64,000 nucleotides of DNA from Sphingomonas anseongensis (GCF_023516495.1 NZ_JAMGBC010000001.1:1240001-1304000); one strand, 5' to 3'. Shown: positions 34,781 through 43,408, counted from the first letter of the stretch. Notes: generated from the letters alone by a model not told the origin. Translations and numbers: made by a program.

Positions 34781-36114
34781 GAGTTGTCACCATAGAAGAG
34801 GCCGGAGAGCGCTCCCACGCTTCCGGCCCCGAGGATGCCAAAGCTGTCGGCCCGGCAATTGATCTTAGCGATGATTTGCAGGTTCCACCAGACACGACAC
34901 TCCAAGTCGTTCCAGATGGCGATGACCTGCTAGATCGTGCTCTGGCATTCGTGAATCGGTTTGTGAGCCTTCCATCCGATCATGCAGGCTACGCCGTAGT
35001 TCTCTGGGCAGCTCACACGCACCTGATGGATTCATGGGACACAACACCGCGTCTTGCCTTTCTCTCTGCAGAACCAGAGAGCGGCAAGACGCGAGCGATG
35101 GAAATCACCTCAATGTTGGCTCCCTTGGCGCTGGAGGCAGCAAATGCGACGACCCCCAGCCTAATTCGAGCCTTGGACGATCCAGCAGGACGGCCGACCT
35201 TCTTCATCGACGAAATCGACACAAAGTATGGACCGAAGGCCAAGGGCGACGAAGAGTTGCGCTGCATGGTCAACGCTGGCCATCGCAAAGGGGGCGGCTT
35301 CTTGCGATGTGAGAAAGTTGATGAGCACTGGGTTCCGGTTCGAAAGGATTGCTACGCTGCTGTCGCCATGGCGGGCATCGGAGATGTCCCGCATACGATC
35401 CTGACGCGGTCGGTTGTGGTGCGAATGAGGAAGCGAGCACCGACCGAGAAAGTCGAACCATATCGCCAACGTGATCATAAAAATCTCGGTCACGCGTTGC
35501 GGGACAAGTTGGCTGCATGGGCTCATTGCGTTCGTGAAGCAGCTGCCGAGTGCAGACCTAATTTGCCTATCGAGATAGTCGATCGCAAAGCGGATGTCTG
35601 GGAACCGCTGATAGTGGTCGCAGATCTCGCGGGAGGATCTTGGCCGGCAAAGGCACGGGAGGCGGCACTTCACTTTGTCGCTGCCAGCAAGACGGCAACC
35701 CCGTCTAGCCTCGGCATACGGCTGCTGAGAGACATCCAGGCATGTTTTGGTCAAGACCAGAAAGTTCGAACCAAGGACCTGTTGGAACGGCTTCTTGCCG
35801 ATCAGGAGGCTCCCTGGGGCGATCTCCGTGGCAAGAAGCTCAATGATCGTAAGCTTGCCGAATTGCTCAGACCTTACGGAATTGGCTCGGAGGGGCTCCG
35901 GATGGCGGATGGGTCAACACCCAAGGGCTACAAGCGGCAAGCGTTCCACGATGCGTGGCACCGTTATCTCACTCCGCCCCAGGCCGGCGCAACTGGCGCA
36001 ACAAGCGCAACGGCCAACGGTAAATCGCAGATTCCCAATGACCCGAGCGTTGCGGACGAAACGCCATGTTGCGGCGATGTTGCGGAAGCTGCCAGCGAGA
36101 ATCTCGAGAATTAA
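34777..36114 (+). CDS. DUF3631 ATPase (phage/island replication-type)
   Basis: Protein of 445 aa starting at GTG. The core (LPSDHAGYAVVLWAAHTHLM; then PRLAFLSAEPESGKTRAMEI with a Walker A-like SGKT near residue 97; FFIDEIDTKYG as Walker B; and CYAAVAMAGIGDVPHTILTR) matches the P-loop region found with DUF3631. The C-terminal DUF3631 region (GIRLLRDIQACFG; LLADQEAPWGDLRGKKLNDR; LRPYGIGS) is clear. These proteins are common in prophages and islands and probably act in replication or DNA unwinding. The last 40 codons contain a GCAACnnnC repeat. Confidence 0.8.
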   Translation: MRVVTIEEAGERSHASGPEDAKAVGPAIDLSDDLQVPPDTTLQVVPDGDDLLDRALAFVNRFVSLPSDHAGYAVVLWAAHTHLMDSWDTTPRLAFLSAEPESGKTRAMEITSMLAPLALEAANATTPSLIRALDDPAGRPTFFIDEIDTKYGPKAKGDEELRCMVNAGHRKGGGFLRCEKVDEHWVPVRKDCYAAVAMAGIGDVPHTILTRSVVVRMRKRAPTEKVEPYRQRDHKNLGHALRDKLAAWAHCVREAAAECRPNLPIEIVDRKADVWEPLIVVADLAGGSWPAKAREAALHFVAASKTATPSSLGIRLLRDIQACFGQDQKVRTKDLLERLLADQEAPWGDLRGKKLNDRKLAELLRPYGIGSEGLRMADGSTPKGYKRQAFHDAWHRYLTPPQAGATGATSATANGKSQIPNDPSVADETPCCGDVAEAASENLEN

Positions 36115-36145
36115 GCCAATGTTGCGGATGTGGCGCATGTTGCGC
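35988..36145 (+). repeat. Cluster of short CGCAAC/GTTGCG repeats
   Basis: Three CGCAAC units at 9-bp spacing (35988, 35997, 36006) are followed by five GTTGCG units in inverted orientation (36049, 36068, 36079, 36121, 36139), four of them within TGTTGCG. The cluster spans the end of the DUF3631 gene and runs past its stop. It could be a protein-binding (iteron-like) site or only repetitive coding sequence. Confidence 0.45.
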
Positions 36146-36219
36146 TCGTCCGCAGCAGGTATTGAAAAGTTGAATTTTCAACTTCTCAGACGTCAACTTC
36201 TGACCCGGTGAGTAGCAAA

Positions 36220-36588
36220 ATGAACGCTTTTACGAACGATCCCATAGAGCCGCCCAATCTGGCCAATGCGCGACGCTGTGGCGCCAGGACGAGGTCGGGC
36301 CGTCCATGTCAGTCTCCAGCAGTTAGAGGTAAGCAGCGTTGCCGGCTTCATGGGGGCACCAATCCTGGTCCGCCGAAGGGCAATCGGAATGCCTGGAAGC
36401 ACGGTAATCGATCCGCAGAGGCGGAAGCGCAGTTGAAGATTGTTAGGGCGGCTGACCGCGACCTTCGGATACTGTCGAAGGTCAGTCAGGGCCTCGATCT
36501 GCGTCCCAAAGAAAAGGGCCGGCTGATCCAGATGCAGCTTGAAGAACGAACTTTCAGGTTGAGAGCCAAAGCCATGTTGATGAAGTGA
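36220..36588 (+). CDS. HGG-motif small protein of mobile elements
   Basis: Protein of 122 aa (126 aa if GTG 36208 is used). It has RRCGARTRSGRPCQSPAVRG with paired cysteines and a third Cys and His downstream, suggesting a small zinc-binding element, then RLHGGTNPGPPKGNRNAWKHG, the hallmark of a small family found in alphaproteobacterial prophages and islands. The C-terminal part is helical and charged. Function unknown; a DNA-binding or packaging role is only a guess. Confidence 0.75.
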   Translation: MNAFTNDPIEPPNLANARRCGARTRSGRPCQSPAVRGKQRCRLHGGTNPGPPKGNRNAWKHGNRSAEAEAQLKIVRAADRDLRILSKVSQGLDLRPKEKGRLIQMQLEERTFRLRAKAMLMK

Positions 36589-36634
36589 AGGAGGCAGGTC
36601 CGGATCAACAGAGTTGGTCCACGCCCTTGGCCTC

Positions 36635-37228
36635 TCAGGCCGCCGTTCTTTCAGTGGTCAGATGTCGAAAAATCCTGATGCAGGCTCTGACATCTGCTTC
36701 CGCATCGTGAGCGTCGCTGTGCTCTTCGCCAAAGAAGTGCCTCATACACTCAGAGAGGCTTGGTGATTTCGGGTGAAATCTACCGGCAGCCATCATTCGA
36801 AAGGTCGGTGGTAAGTTCACCAACGCGGTAGATTGAGCCATGGTACAAAAGGTGTTGGGCGGTGCGGACCATCCGGTTTCTCCGAGCCTAGCTGCAACAA
36901 TAGCCATGATCCGCAGGTCGAAGTCGACGTTGTGGCCCACAATGCACGTCGATCGCTTCGAAGCGGAATTGAACCAGCGGAATACCGCGGAGACTTCAAC
37001 TCCGCGGTGGAAGGCTTCCTCCAAAGATATGCCGTGTGCTGCGAAGGCATGAGTTGATAGCAGAGCATCACGTCCTGGCCGGACCATCGTGAAGAGTCGG
37101 TCGAGTTCTGTCCCATTTTCGTCGAACAGAATCCCAGCAAACTGGAGCAGGTGTGGCTGAGCTCGATGGTCAGGTTCGAGATGCGGACGTGGGAGGTCGG
37201 TCGTCTCTGTGTCATATGCGAGATACAT
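36635..37228 (-). CDS. DnaQ-like 3'-5' exonuclease (DEDDh)
   Basis: Exonuclease of 197 aa with DEDDh motifs: ExoI YLAYDTETTDLP (Asp6 and Glu8), ExoII IVGHNVDFDLRIM, and ExoIII DAHDAEADVRAC with the general-base His. This is the epsilon/RNase T superfamily; substrate (DNA or RNA) unclear. AGGAAAGGAA precedes the ATG. It faces the HGG-motif gene convergently and is divergent from the six-gene operon across an 855-bp gap. Confidence 0.88.
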   Translation of the reverse strand: MYLAYDTETTDLPRPHLEPDHRAQPHLLQFAGILFDENGTELDRLFTMVRPGRDALLSTHAFAAHGISLEEAFHRGVEVSAVFRWFNSASKRSTCIVGHNVDFDLRIMAIVAARLGETGWSAPPNTFCTMAQSTALVNLPPTFRMMAAGRFHPKSPSLSECMRHFFGEEHSDAHDAEADVRACIRIFRHLTTERTAA

Positions 37229-37403
37229 GAGGTTCCTTTCCTGGGTTTGAGACCAAGAAAAGGACTGCGGGGCAAACTCCGTGGTTGATCGCTGCTCAAC
37301 TAGGTGAAACTCGAAGTGTTCTCTGGGTGACTAAGAGGGCAACCTAAACTCAGCCGCGGAGCGGCAGTGTACTGTTCAACCTAGCTGACATTGAATTGAG
37401 GTT

Positions 37404-37472
37404 GGGGGGCACCTCCGTTGTTTGTGTTGCCCCCCGGGGGGGTGTTTTGTGTTCGGGGGGTGCTCCGCACCC
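37404..37472. repeat. G-run/C-run inverted repeats
   Basis: GGGGGGC (37404-37410) can pair with GCCCCCC (37429-37435), which is itself followed directly by a run of seven G. GGGTGC-TCC-GCACCC (37458-37472) forms a perfect small hairpin. The G-runs could also form quadruplex structure. Confidence 0.5.
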
Positions 37473-37542
37473 ACACAGTGGAAGCGGACCTAGCTAGAGC
37501 AGATTAGACAAAGGTCCATATTCAACTCTTTCCCCACTCCTC

Positions 37543-37650
37543 CTTTGGTTCCTTGGCCACTTGCAGCGAAGGCTTACCCGGCTCGGCGCGCAGCTCCGCG
37601 AGCACCGGCCGGGTCAAAGCCGAGAGTGGAGAGTGGGCAAGGAACCAAAG
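37543..37650. repeat. Long imperfect hairpin (candidate structured RNA or DNA element)
   Basis: Outer arms CTTTGGTTCCTTGGCCACT (37543-37561) and AGTGGGCAAGGAACCAAAG (37632-37650) pair over 19 bp with one mismatch. Inside, GGCTT/AAGCC and ACCCGGC/GCCGGGT (37571-37582 with 37608-37621) continue the stem, and CTCG/CGAG can close the apex. No ORF explains the symmetry. Confidence 0.55.
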
Positions 37651-37755
37651 GGAAAGAAAAGCTAACTTTCTGCTTTCGCCAACTCTCGGTGAGACTCTGC
37701 GGACTCAATTCATCTTCTCCCTGGTTCAGGCGTGAGGTTTCTTATCTTTGGTCAA

Positions 37756-37844
37756 CCCATCGACTGCCCCCAAGCTCAGCCATCCCTGCCCCACGCTTGC
37801 CTGCGGCAGCGTGGCTTGGGCGGCCAGCTGGGTCAGCCGATGGG
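37756..37844. repeat. Nested hairpin upstream of the operon
   Basis: Three nested stems: CCCATCG/CGATGGG (37756-37762 with 37838-37844), CCCAAGC/GCTTGGG (37769-37775 with 37814-37820) and CCACGC/GCGTGG plus TGCC/GGCA around a TGC loop (37791-37814). The innermost part is a nearly perfect 24-base hairpin. Confidence 0.6.
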
Positions 37845-38083
37845 GGAGGGATTGGGGGTGTGACCGTTATTGGTCCTTAGCAGAAGAGCGCTGCGCCATG
37901 CGGGCACATCGATGCCCAATCGCATGAGTTTCTAGTGACAAGACCGACGAAGGCAGTATGGTCGGACTGCGGGAAAGGGGGACTACGGTGGGGGCAGTAG
38001 CGCGGAAGGCGCCAGTTAGAAAAAACCAGACATCTTTCGCCTGGACCCCGAGGCCAGACGCGCCTAGTAACAAGGCTCTGTAA

Positions 38084-39964
38084 GTGGCCTCGCAAGACGT
38101 CGATGTGAATCAGTTTTACCATGTGCTGAATTCGGCACCGAAAGAGCACCAACGCAGAGTTGTAGTGAGCGACGATGCTGGCAAGTCGTCCACGCTGCAC
38201 GTCCACCGTTTCGCGCAGGTCGGCAAGGGGGACCGGCTTCGGCTCGACCCGGCTTCCACGAGGAATGTCTTCGTTGTGTCTGCCGAAGATCAATCGGATC
38301 TAATTCGGCTCACACCGGCTTTTGAGCAAAGTGGCGAGATCTGCGTCGGGTCTCAGCGGATAGCATACCGGATAGCTGAGGTTGCCTCGGCGTCCGATCT
38401 TCAATCGCTTCAGTACCTTGAGCAGTTCCACTACAAGACGGCCATCCTTTCAGACGAGGGCACTGACGAGGCACCTACCGCAACAGCGTCTGTTGGAGGT
38501 CGAAAGGCGATCCTGCTCTTGCAGTTCAAGGTAGGAATCAGCTGGCACGCCGCCGCATATGTCGACATCCAAATGCCACTGCTGATGGTGAAGCCGCGGC
38601 ATGAGCTATTCGCGAACGCGTTTCGGCATCCGGATAGGCCCGTTCGCTGGGAGCAATGGGACCAGCACGCCATGCGCGAAAACGTGAACCTCATTGCTCG
38701 CATAGCTCGCGTGGTCGTGAGCCCGGAGTATCGCGGTCTCGGGCTAGCTCGAACTATGCTGGAGGCGGCGAAGACATTCTGCAAGACTAGATGGCATATC
38801 GCTGGCCGTCGGCCCTTGTTCTTGGAGATTATGGCCGAAATGCTCCACTACATAGACTTCGTGTCTACGAGTGGTTTCGTCCGGGTCGGCAATACTGAGG
38901 GAAATGTTGCCAGAGTATCCAGAGACCTCCTTTCAATGAAGAAAGGATACGGCATCAGCTCTGGAATTATGAGCTTGCAAAAGAAATACCTAACTCAACT
39001 TCAAGATTTCTGTAAGACTACGAACAGGGATTTCGAAGAAGTAGTGGCACGACTGGAAGAGGTCCTCCAGACAGAGGACCCCTCTTCTCACCTTTCGCCC
39101 GAGGAATGGCTCGCCTTCAGAAAGGTCATACGCTTCCCCATTCCATATTATTTGTGCCCGCTAGACGATTATGCAGAGCAGTATCTCCGTGAGCACGCTC
39201 CCGCGTCACCCAAGTTGAGGCGCAACAGGTTCAAGATCAACTCCCAGGCGATTGCGGTAACAGGAATTCGCGTCACATCAGATCTCCAGATTTCTCAATC
39301 GAAACCCGTTCGCCTCATCATGGACTGCTTCGGTCTTTCCGCCGACCGCATCCAGCAGCGCATTATCGGGCCGTTGGACGTCAAAGCGTCTGCGGGAAAC
39401 ATCATATTTATTTCTGGTTCGAGCGGCAGCGGCAAGAGTCTACTCCTCCGGGCTCTTGATCACGAGGGGAGCTACCGATCAAATCATCTGAAATTCCAGC
39501 GAAGCGTGTCGCGGACATACTCTGCTGGATGGCTGAAATGCCTTCCTTCGGAAGTTTGCATTTTCGAGTATTTCGCGGAGAAGTATTCGGTCTCTAGGTC
39601 CCTTAGCGCCTTGAGCCAGGTCGGCCTCTCCGAGGCTACGGCCTTTATTCGCCCTTTCGACATGTTGAGCAAAGGGCAGCAGTATAGGGCTATGCTCGCC
39701 GATCTCCTGTTACGCGACGATGAGGTTTGGCTTCTAGACGAATTTTGCGCCGATCTTGACCCACTCACCGCTCGCGTAGTCGCACACAATTTCCGGCGTC
39801 ACGTGATGGCAGCTGGAAGAATTGCGATAGTCGCAGCAGCAAACCACGGGCATTATCTTGACGCGCTTCGTCCCTCGAAGATCATTGCGCTGCGAGCCGG
39901 TGATGCTCCTCGCTTAGTAACATACAGGGAGTACCAGGATGAGTTTCTCGCTCAAGCTGGCTGA
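38084..39964 (+). CDS. GNAT-ABC ATPase fusion protein (operon gene 1)
   Basis: Protein of 626 aa. A middle GNAT acetyltransferase domain carries the acetyl-CoA motif RVVVSPEYRGLGLARTMLEA (about residues 209-228). The C-terminal ABC-type ATPase has Walker A ISGSSGSGKSLLL (about 443-455), signature LSKGQQYRAMLADLLL (about 528) and Walker B EVWLLDEFCADLD (about 546). Soluble: no membrane segments. The same composite is known as the COG2401 type (ABC ATPase fused to an acetyltransferase). The target of acylation is unknown; nucleic-acid modification (compare phage Mu Mom, also GNAT-fold) or a tRNA/protein substrate are possible. It starts with GTG after AAGG and overlaps gene 2 by 26 bases. Confidence 0.82.
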   Translation: MASQDVDVNQFYHVLNSAPKEHQRRVVVSDDAGKSSTLHVHRFAQVGKGDRLRLDPASTRNVFVVSAEDQSDLIRLTPAFEQSGEICVGSQRIAYRIAEVASASDLQSLQYLEQFHYKTAILSDEGTDEAPTATASVGGRKAILLLQFKVGISWHAAAYVDIQMPLLMVKPRHELFANAFRHPDRPVRWEQWDQHAMRENVNLIARIARVVVSPEYRGLGLARTMLEAAKTFCKTRWHIAGRRPLFLEIMAEMLHYIDFVSTSGFVRVGNTEGNVARVSRDLLSMKKGYGISSGIMSLQKKYLTQLQDFCKTTNRDFEEVVARLEEVLQTEDPSSHLSPEEWLAFRKVIRFPIPYYLCPLDDYAEQYLREHAPASPKLRRNRFKINSQAIAVTGIRVTSDLQISQSKPVRLIMDCFGLSADRIQQRIIGPLDVKASAGNIIFISGSSGSGKSLLLRALDHEGSYRSNHLKFQRSVSRTYSAGWLKCLPSEVCIFEYFAEKYSVSRSLSALSQVGLSEATAFIRPFDMLSKGQQYRAMLADLLLRDDEVWLLDEFCADLDPLTARVVAHNFRRHVMAAGRIAIVAAANHGHYLDALRPSKIIALRAGDAPRLVTYREYQDEFLAQAG

Positions 39965-41336
39965 CGCGTTCGGCAAGGTGGTTGAGCGGAGCCCGTTCAC
40001 TGCACTCGACCCTATAGTTAAGATCAACCACGTTCCGAAGGGCAACAATGTCATCTTTGGGCGCGCTAAGTATGAAGACCGCCCTTCGGATGTCGTCTAT
40101 ATTGGTAAGGTTCTCGAGAACGCGGCTGGCAAGAGCTACTTAGGCGCAGACGCGTGGATGGACGTCACCTTTCCACACGTGATTTACATTACCGGCACTC
40201 GAGGAAGTGGCAAGTCCTTCGACCTTGGAGTTCTGATCGAGGGGATCTCGGAGCTTCAGGAAAAAAGCCCCGTCCAGAACGACGTCACTCCGATCACCTC
40301 GATACTCATCGATACGCAAAGCCAGTTCTGGACATTGAGGTATGAGCCGCGAGGAGCGGTGAAAGAAAACGCCCAGCAGTTAGAAGAGCTCAAGCGCTGG
40401 AACATCAAGCCCAACGCCCTTAAGAATTGCCGAATCTATATCCCGCCGAACACCGAGCCTTTTCTCGGCGACGAGATCAAGTTCCGCTTACAGCCGAGGT
40501 ATGTGACAGCGGAGGATTGGTGCAGTCTCCTAGGCCAGGAGGTCTATGGGCCACAGGGACACATTGTCTCCGAGACATGTGAATCGCTCTCGCCGGCGAA
40601 CTACTCCTTGAATGACATGATCGCGTATATTTCGGATGCGTCGAACTGGCCGGGCATCGCAGAGTCATCACGAAACGCCCTGGTTTACAAACTAACAGAC
40701 TACCTAAGGACGGGGCTGTTTGATCCCGCTGGATTGGACGTAAGGTCACTACTTACGCCGGGGGTCGCCAACATCTTCATGCTCAGGGACCTGCGAAATG
40801 AGGACAAGTCGCTCGTCACGGCCATCATCGCTCGCCAACTGTTTCTCATCATGGGCCAGCATCATAAGGAGCTCAAAGTCGCTCACTTTTTTGACAAGCC
40901 TTTTAAGGGTGAGAACCTCCCAACGAGAGTTTGGCTGTTGATCGACGAAGCGCACGTTGTAGCTCCTGCAAATCTCCCATCACCGGCCAGAGAAGCGCTC
41001 GTAGAGTATGTAAAACGGGGGCGTGACGCAGGGCTTTCGCTGGTGCTCGCAACACAGCAGCCATCGGCCGTTGACGACAGAATACTGAGCCAAGTGAATA
41101 TCAGCTTCAATCATCGGCTGACCTTTCAAAGCGATATTAGTGCCGCAATCAATCGAGTGCCAACAAAGACGCTCGCCGGCATGAAGATGTCGGGAACCAC
41201 ACTAACCGATTTCGGAGATATGATTCGCCTGCTGGAGGCCGGGCAGTGCTTCCTTGGCGATCACGCAAGCAGTCGTACTGTTCTAGTTCAAATTCGACCG
41301 AGGGTGACGTCGCATGGTGGCTACAACCCAGTCTGA
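39939..41336 (+). CDS. HerA-type hexameric ATPase (operon gene 2)
   Basis: Protein of 465 aa in the HerA/FtsK/VirB4 superfamily. Walker A is YITGTRGSGKSFDLG (about residues 83-97), Walker B VWLLIDEAHVVAP (about 325-337), followed by VKRGRDAGLSLVLATQQPSAVDD, the sensor/arginine-finger region typical of DUF87/HerA translocases. HerA proteins translocate DNA and work with nucleases (NurA, Sir2, DUF4297 or PLD). GGGAG upstream supports the ATG. It overlaps gene 1 and gene 3. The likely role is DNA translocation for the PLD-like nuclease encoded by gene 4. Confidence 0.85.
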   Translation: MSFSLKLADAFGKVVERSPFTALDPIVKINHVPKGNNVIFGRAKYEDRPSDVVYIGKVLENAAGKSYLGADAWMDVTFPHVIYITGTRGSGKSFDLGVLIEGISELQEKSPVQNDVTPITSILIDTQSQFWTLRYEPRGAVKENAQQLEELKRWNIKPNALKNCRIYIPPNTEPFLGDEIKFRLQPRYVTAEDWCSLLGQEVYGPQGHIVSETCESLSPANYSLNDMIAYISDASNWPGIAESSRNALVYKLTDYLRTGLFDPAGLDVRSLLTPGVANIFMLRDLRNEDKSLVTAIIARQLFLIMGQHHKELKVAHFFDKPFKGENLPTRVWLLIDEAHVVAPANLPSPAREALVEYVKRGRDAGLSLVLATQQPSAVDDRILSQVNISFNHRLTFQSDISAAINRVPTKTLAGMKMSGTTLTDFGDMIRLLEAGQCFLGDHASSRTVLVQIRPRVTSHGGYNPV

Positions 41337-42519
41337 CCCATACAGCGCCCTAAGCCACAAGATCGGTTGGTCAGTCGGTTTGGAGTACACGTTTGATCGC
41401 GTGCGGCGCCTTGTCGAAATCTACGCCGAACAGGGGGATCTGACCTATGGTATGTGGTCAGAACTCGTTACGAAAGAGTGGGGGCTGAAGAACTTCCATA
41501 TAACTGATTTCTTTGGGTCCATTGACCTTATTTCCGCTAGCGGCCGCACGTTGTACGTCCAGCCTACACTTGATGTGCTCTCAATACTCTGGAGGGCGCT
41601 TCCTGCAGAGAAGCGAGACGACGCGCTTCGTTTGGTTCTCGCTGTTCGCTTTGTTCTCGACGACGGTGACATCTTCTTGAACTGCCTCGCATCGGAGTTT
41701 GATCCGGATGCTACGCGCTCGTCGCTTATCGCGATGGGAACATACAAGATCGCCGCGCTGAAAAGGGTGTTTCCCAGTTCGGCGGTCCAAGCGAAAATCT
41801 TCAAGCTCGTCAAAGTTGATACGCAGCCTACGAATAAGGGCAGCAAGGGGAAGGCCGGCGAAACGTTGGCATCGCGCAGACTTGAAGAGCTTTCGCACCG
41901 CACTGGCTCGCTGTCAGCTGTACCATCCGAAGAAATCACAGTTTCCGATGATTACCTCCGGAAGGTTCTCGGCCGAAGACGAGATTGGGCCACCTCGCTT
42001 GGTCTAGCGACAGACAAGGGCAAGCTTACCGGCAAAGGGAGACGTTTTCTTGACGTTCTCACGGATGCTGGTTTTTGTACATCAGGCGAGGCATTCGCTG
42101 TTTGGCCGCTCCATCACCAGTTTCGACGTCTCGCGATAAAGCCTGAACGCATCGACGCGCCAGATTTAAATATGTGGTCGTTCCTTGCGGTCGTTTACAG
42201 CGCGATGGGTGGCGCAGCTGACCCTCGGATAGACGAAGCAAGCCTGGAGCGAATCATCGAGTTCTTGGCTCGATGCTATCAAACCTACCGACTGACTAAC
42301 AAAGGTATGGCGGTACTGAAGAACGAGTTGCCAACCTATGTCGCGTACCTGACGTATTTGGCTCATTGCTATTCGAATAACGAAGGAGCACTTGACGTCC
42401 CTGCTCTTATAGAGACGGATAGAAATAGCCCTGAGCAACGGGTGCTACTTAGACTGTCGCAGTATAGCGACGGGTCGTTCACGATCAGGAAGAAAAATGC
42501 CTCTGTATTTCTGTCCTGA
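41314..42519 (+). CDS. Unrecognised protein with winged-helix-like segment (operon gene 3)
   Basis: Protein of 401 aa, unrecognised as a whole. Around residues 228-250 the pattern WATSLGLATDKGKLTGKGRRFLDVL fits the recognition helix and wing of a winged-helix DNA-binding domain; the N-terminal half (RRLVEIYAEQGDLTYGMWSE; ALPAEKRDDALRLVLAVRF) is helical. No catalytic motif is seen. GAGGG before ATG 41314 is a good ribosome-binding site. Overlaps of 23 bases with both neighbours suggest it is a subunit of the same complex, perhaps a DNA-recognition or adaptor protein. Confidence 0.75.
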   Translation: MVATTQSDPYSALSHKIGWSVGLEYTFDRVRRLVEIYAEQGDLTYGMWSELVTKEWGLKNFHITDFFGSIDLISASGRTLYVQPTLDVLSILWRALPAEKRDDALRLVLAVRFVLDDGDIFLNCLASEFDPDATRSSLIAMGTYKIAALKRVFPSSAVQAKIFKLVKVDTQPTNKGSKGKAGETLASRRLEELSHRTGSLSAVPSEEITVSDDYLRKVLGRRRDWATSLGLATDKGKLTGKGRRFLDVLTDAGFCTSGEAFAVWPLHHQFRRLAIKPERIDAPDLNMWSFLAVVYSAMGGAADPRIDEASLERIIEFLARCYQTYRLTNKGMAVLKNELPTYVAYLTYLAHCYSNNEGALDVPALIETDRNSPEQRVLLRLSQYSDGSFTIRKKNASVFLS

Positions 42520-43408
42520 GTTCGTTGCGGACTTGCAAAATCACGGCGATGCGAACTTTGCGAAGCGGGTACTGCAGAAAGTCGTGGATGGGTCTGAACT
42601 TCGCCCCGATAGCAAGGACCATCGCTATGAGGGATTCCCAGGAGCGTGGATTCGATATGTAAGTCGGGGCAACTCGGCGTATCGAGTAATCTATATACGG
42701 CGAGGCTCCGACGTTTTCCTCTATCGTGCAGGGGAACATTCCGTTGAGGACCGCCTTACGCAGCCAGGCGAGCTCGTCGGTTTGCCAGTTCAAGGTTACA
42801 CAGCGCCCACGGCAGCAACCACGTCGGAGCCAGATTACTGGCCAAATCAGCTTTGGGCTGCCGCGCCACGGCCGCAGCCGAGTGGATCACCGTTCCTGAA
42901 GAACTTCTCCGTTCGCTATTTGAAGACGGCTCTTCTCTCGCGCAGACTCGTCCCGCACAAGCGCGTAACGTTAATCAGCCCTTATCTCTCAGTTGAGCTA
43001 TTCGAAATGTCGAATATCTTCGGCAAGATGCTGTTCGATCTCATCGGGGATGGAGCAGAAGTCGCTCTGATAACAAAGCCCCCCAACCCCAAAGAGATCG
43101 GTGTTTTTGAACGACTCGAGCAGCGTAACGTGCAGCTTCATTTCCATGAAACGCTGCACGCGAAGATATTTTTATTCGAGATCGACCAGCGGCGGACAAG
43201 AGCACACGATGAACCTATTGCCATTGTCGGTTCGGCGAACCTCACACAGTCCGGATTGGCCTTTGCGGTCCGATCGAACGAGGAATTTTGCTACGAACTC
43301 CGCGGATCCGAGATAAGGGAGGTGAAGGAATTTGCCGCCTACCTCAAGCTGTCGTGCGTCGATCTCCAGTACATCAGATTAGCTAATGCCCGAAGGAGAG
43401 TTACATGA
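42497..43408 (+). CDS. RelE/ParE-like domain fused to PLD-family nuclease (operon gene 4)
   Basis: Protein of 303 aa. Residues ~1-95 resemble a RelE/ParE/HigB-type fold: an early helix FAKRVLQKVVDGSEL, then GFPGAWIRYVSRGNSAYRVIYIRRGSDVFLYRAGEHSVEDRL, matching the strand pattern and YRVIY...H of that family. From about residue 130 a phospholipase-D-like nuclease domain follows, with one HKD motif: HAKIFLFEID (His221, Lys223) and IVGSANLTQSG (about 243-253). A single HKD implies dimerisation for activity. AGGAAG precedes the ATG. It is probably the effector nuclease of the operon; the RelE-like part may be toxin or only a binding module. Confidence 0.75.
   Translation: MPLYFCPEFVADLQNHGDANFAKRVLQKVVDGSELRPDSKDHRYEGFPGAWIRYVSRGNSAYRVIYIRRGSDVFLYRAGEHSVEDRLTQPGELVGLPVQGYTAPTAATTSEPDYWPNQLWAAAPRPQPSGSPFLKNFSVRYLKTALLSRRLVPHKRVTLISPYLSVELFEMSNIFGKMLFDLIGDGAEVALITKPPNPKEIGVFERLEQRNVQLHFHETLHAKIFLFEIDQRRTRAHDEPIAIVGSANLTQSGLAFAVRSNEEFCYELRGSEIREVKEFAAYLKLSCVDLQYIRLANARRRVT

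Larger units (their letters stand above)
37229..38083. other. Gene-free, hairpin-rich region upstream of the six-gene operon
   Basis: 855 bases without a credible gene. It contains a G-run/C-run element (37404-37472), a ~108-base imperfect hairpin (37543-37650) and a nested ~89-base hairpin (37756-37844), listed separately. The last ~220 bases before the GTG at 38084 must hold the operon promoter; I cannot assign one. GGGCA...TGCCC at about 37902-37917 is another small hairpin. Confidence 0.6.

Noticed and set aside
37543-37844. Retron msr/msd, CRISPR array or integron attC array
   Set aside because: No reverse transcriptase, Cas genes, regularly spaced repeats or integron integrase are found; only isolated hairpins are seen.
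37545-37880. 111-aa frame across the hairpin region
   Set aside because: It reads straight through two long inverted repeats and has Pro/Ala/Arg-rich, non-protein-like composition.
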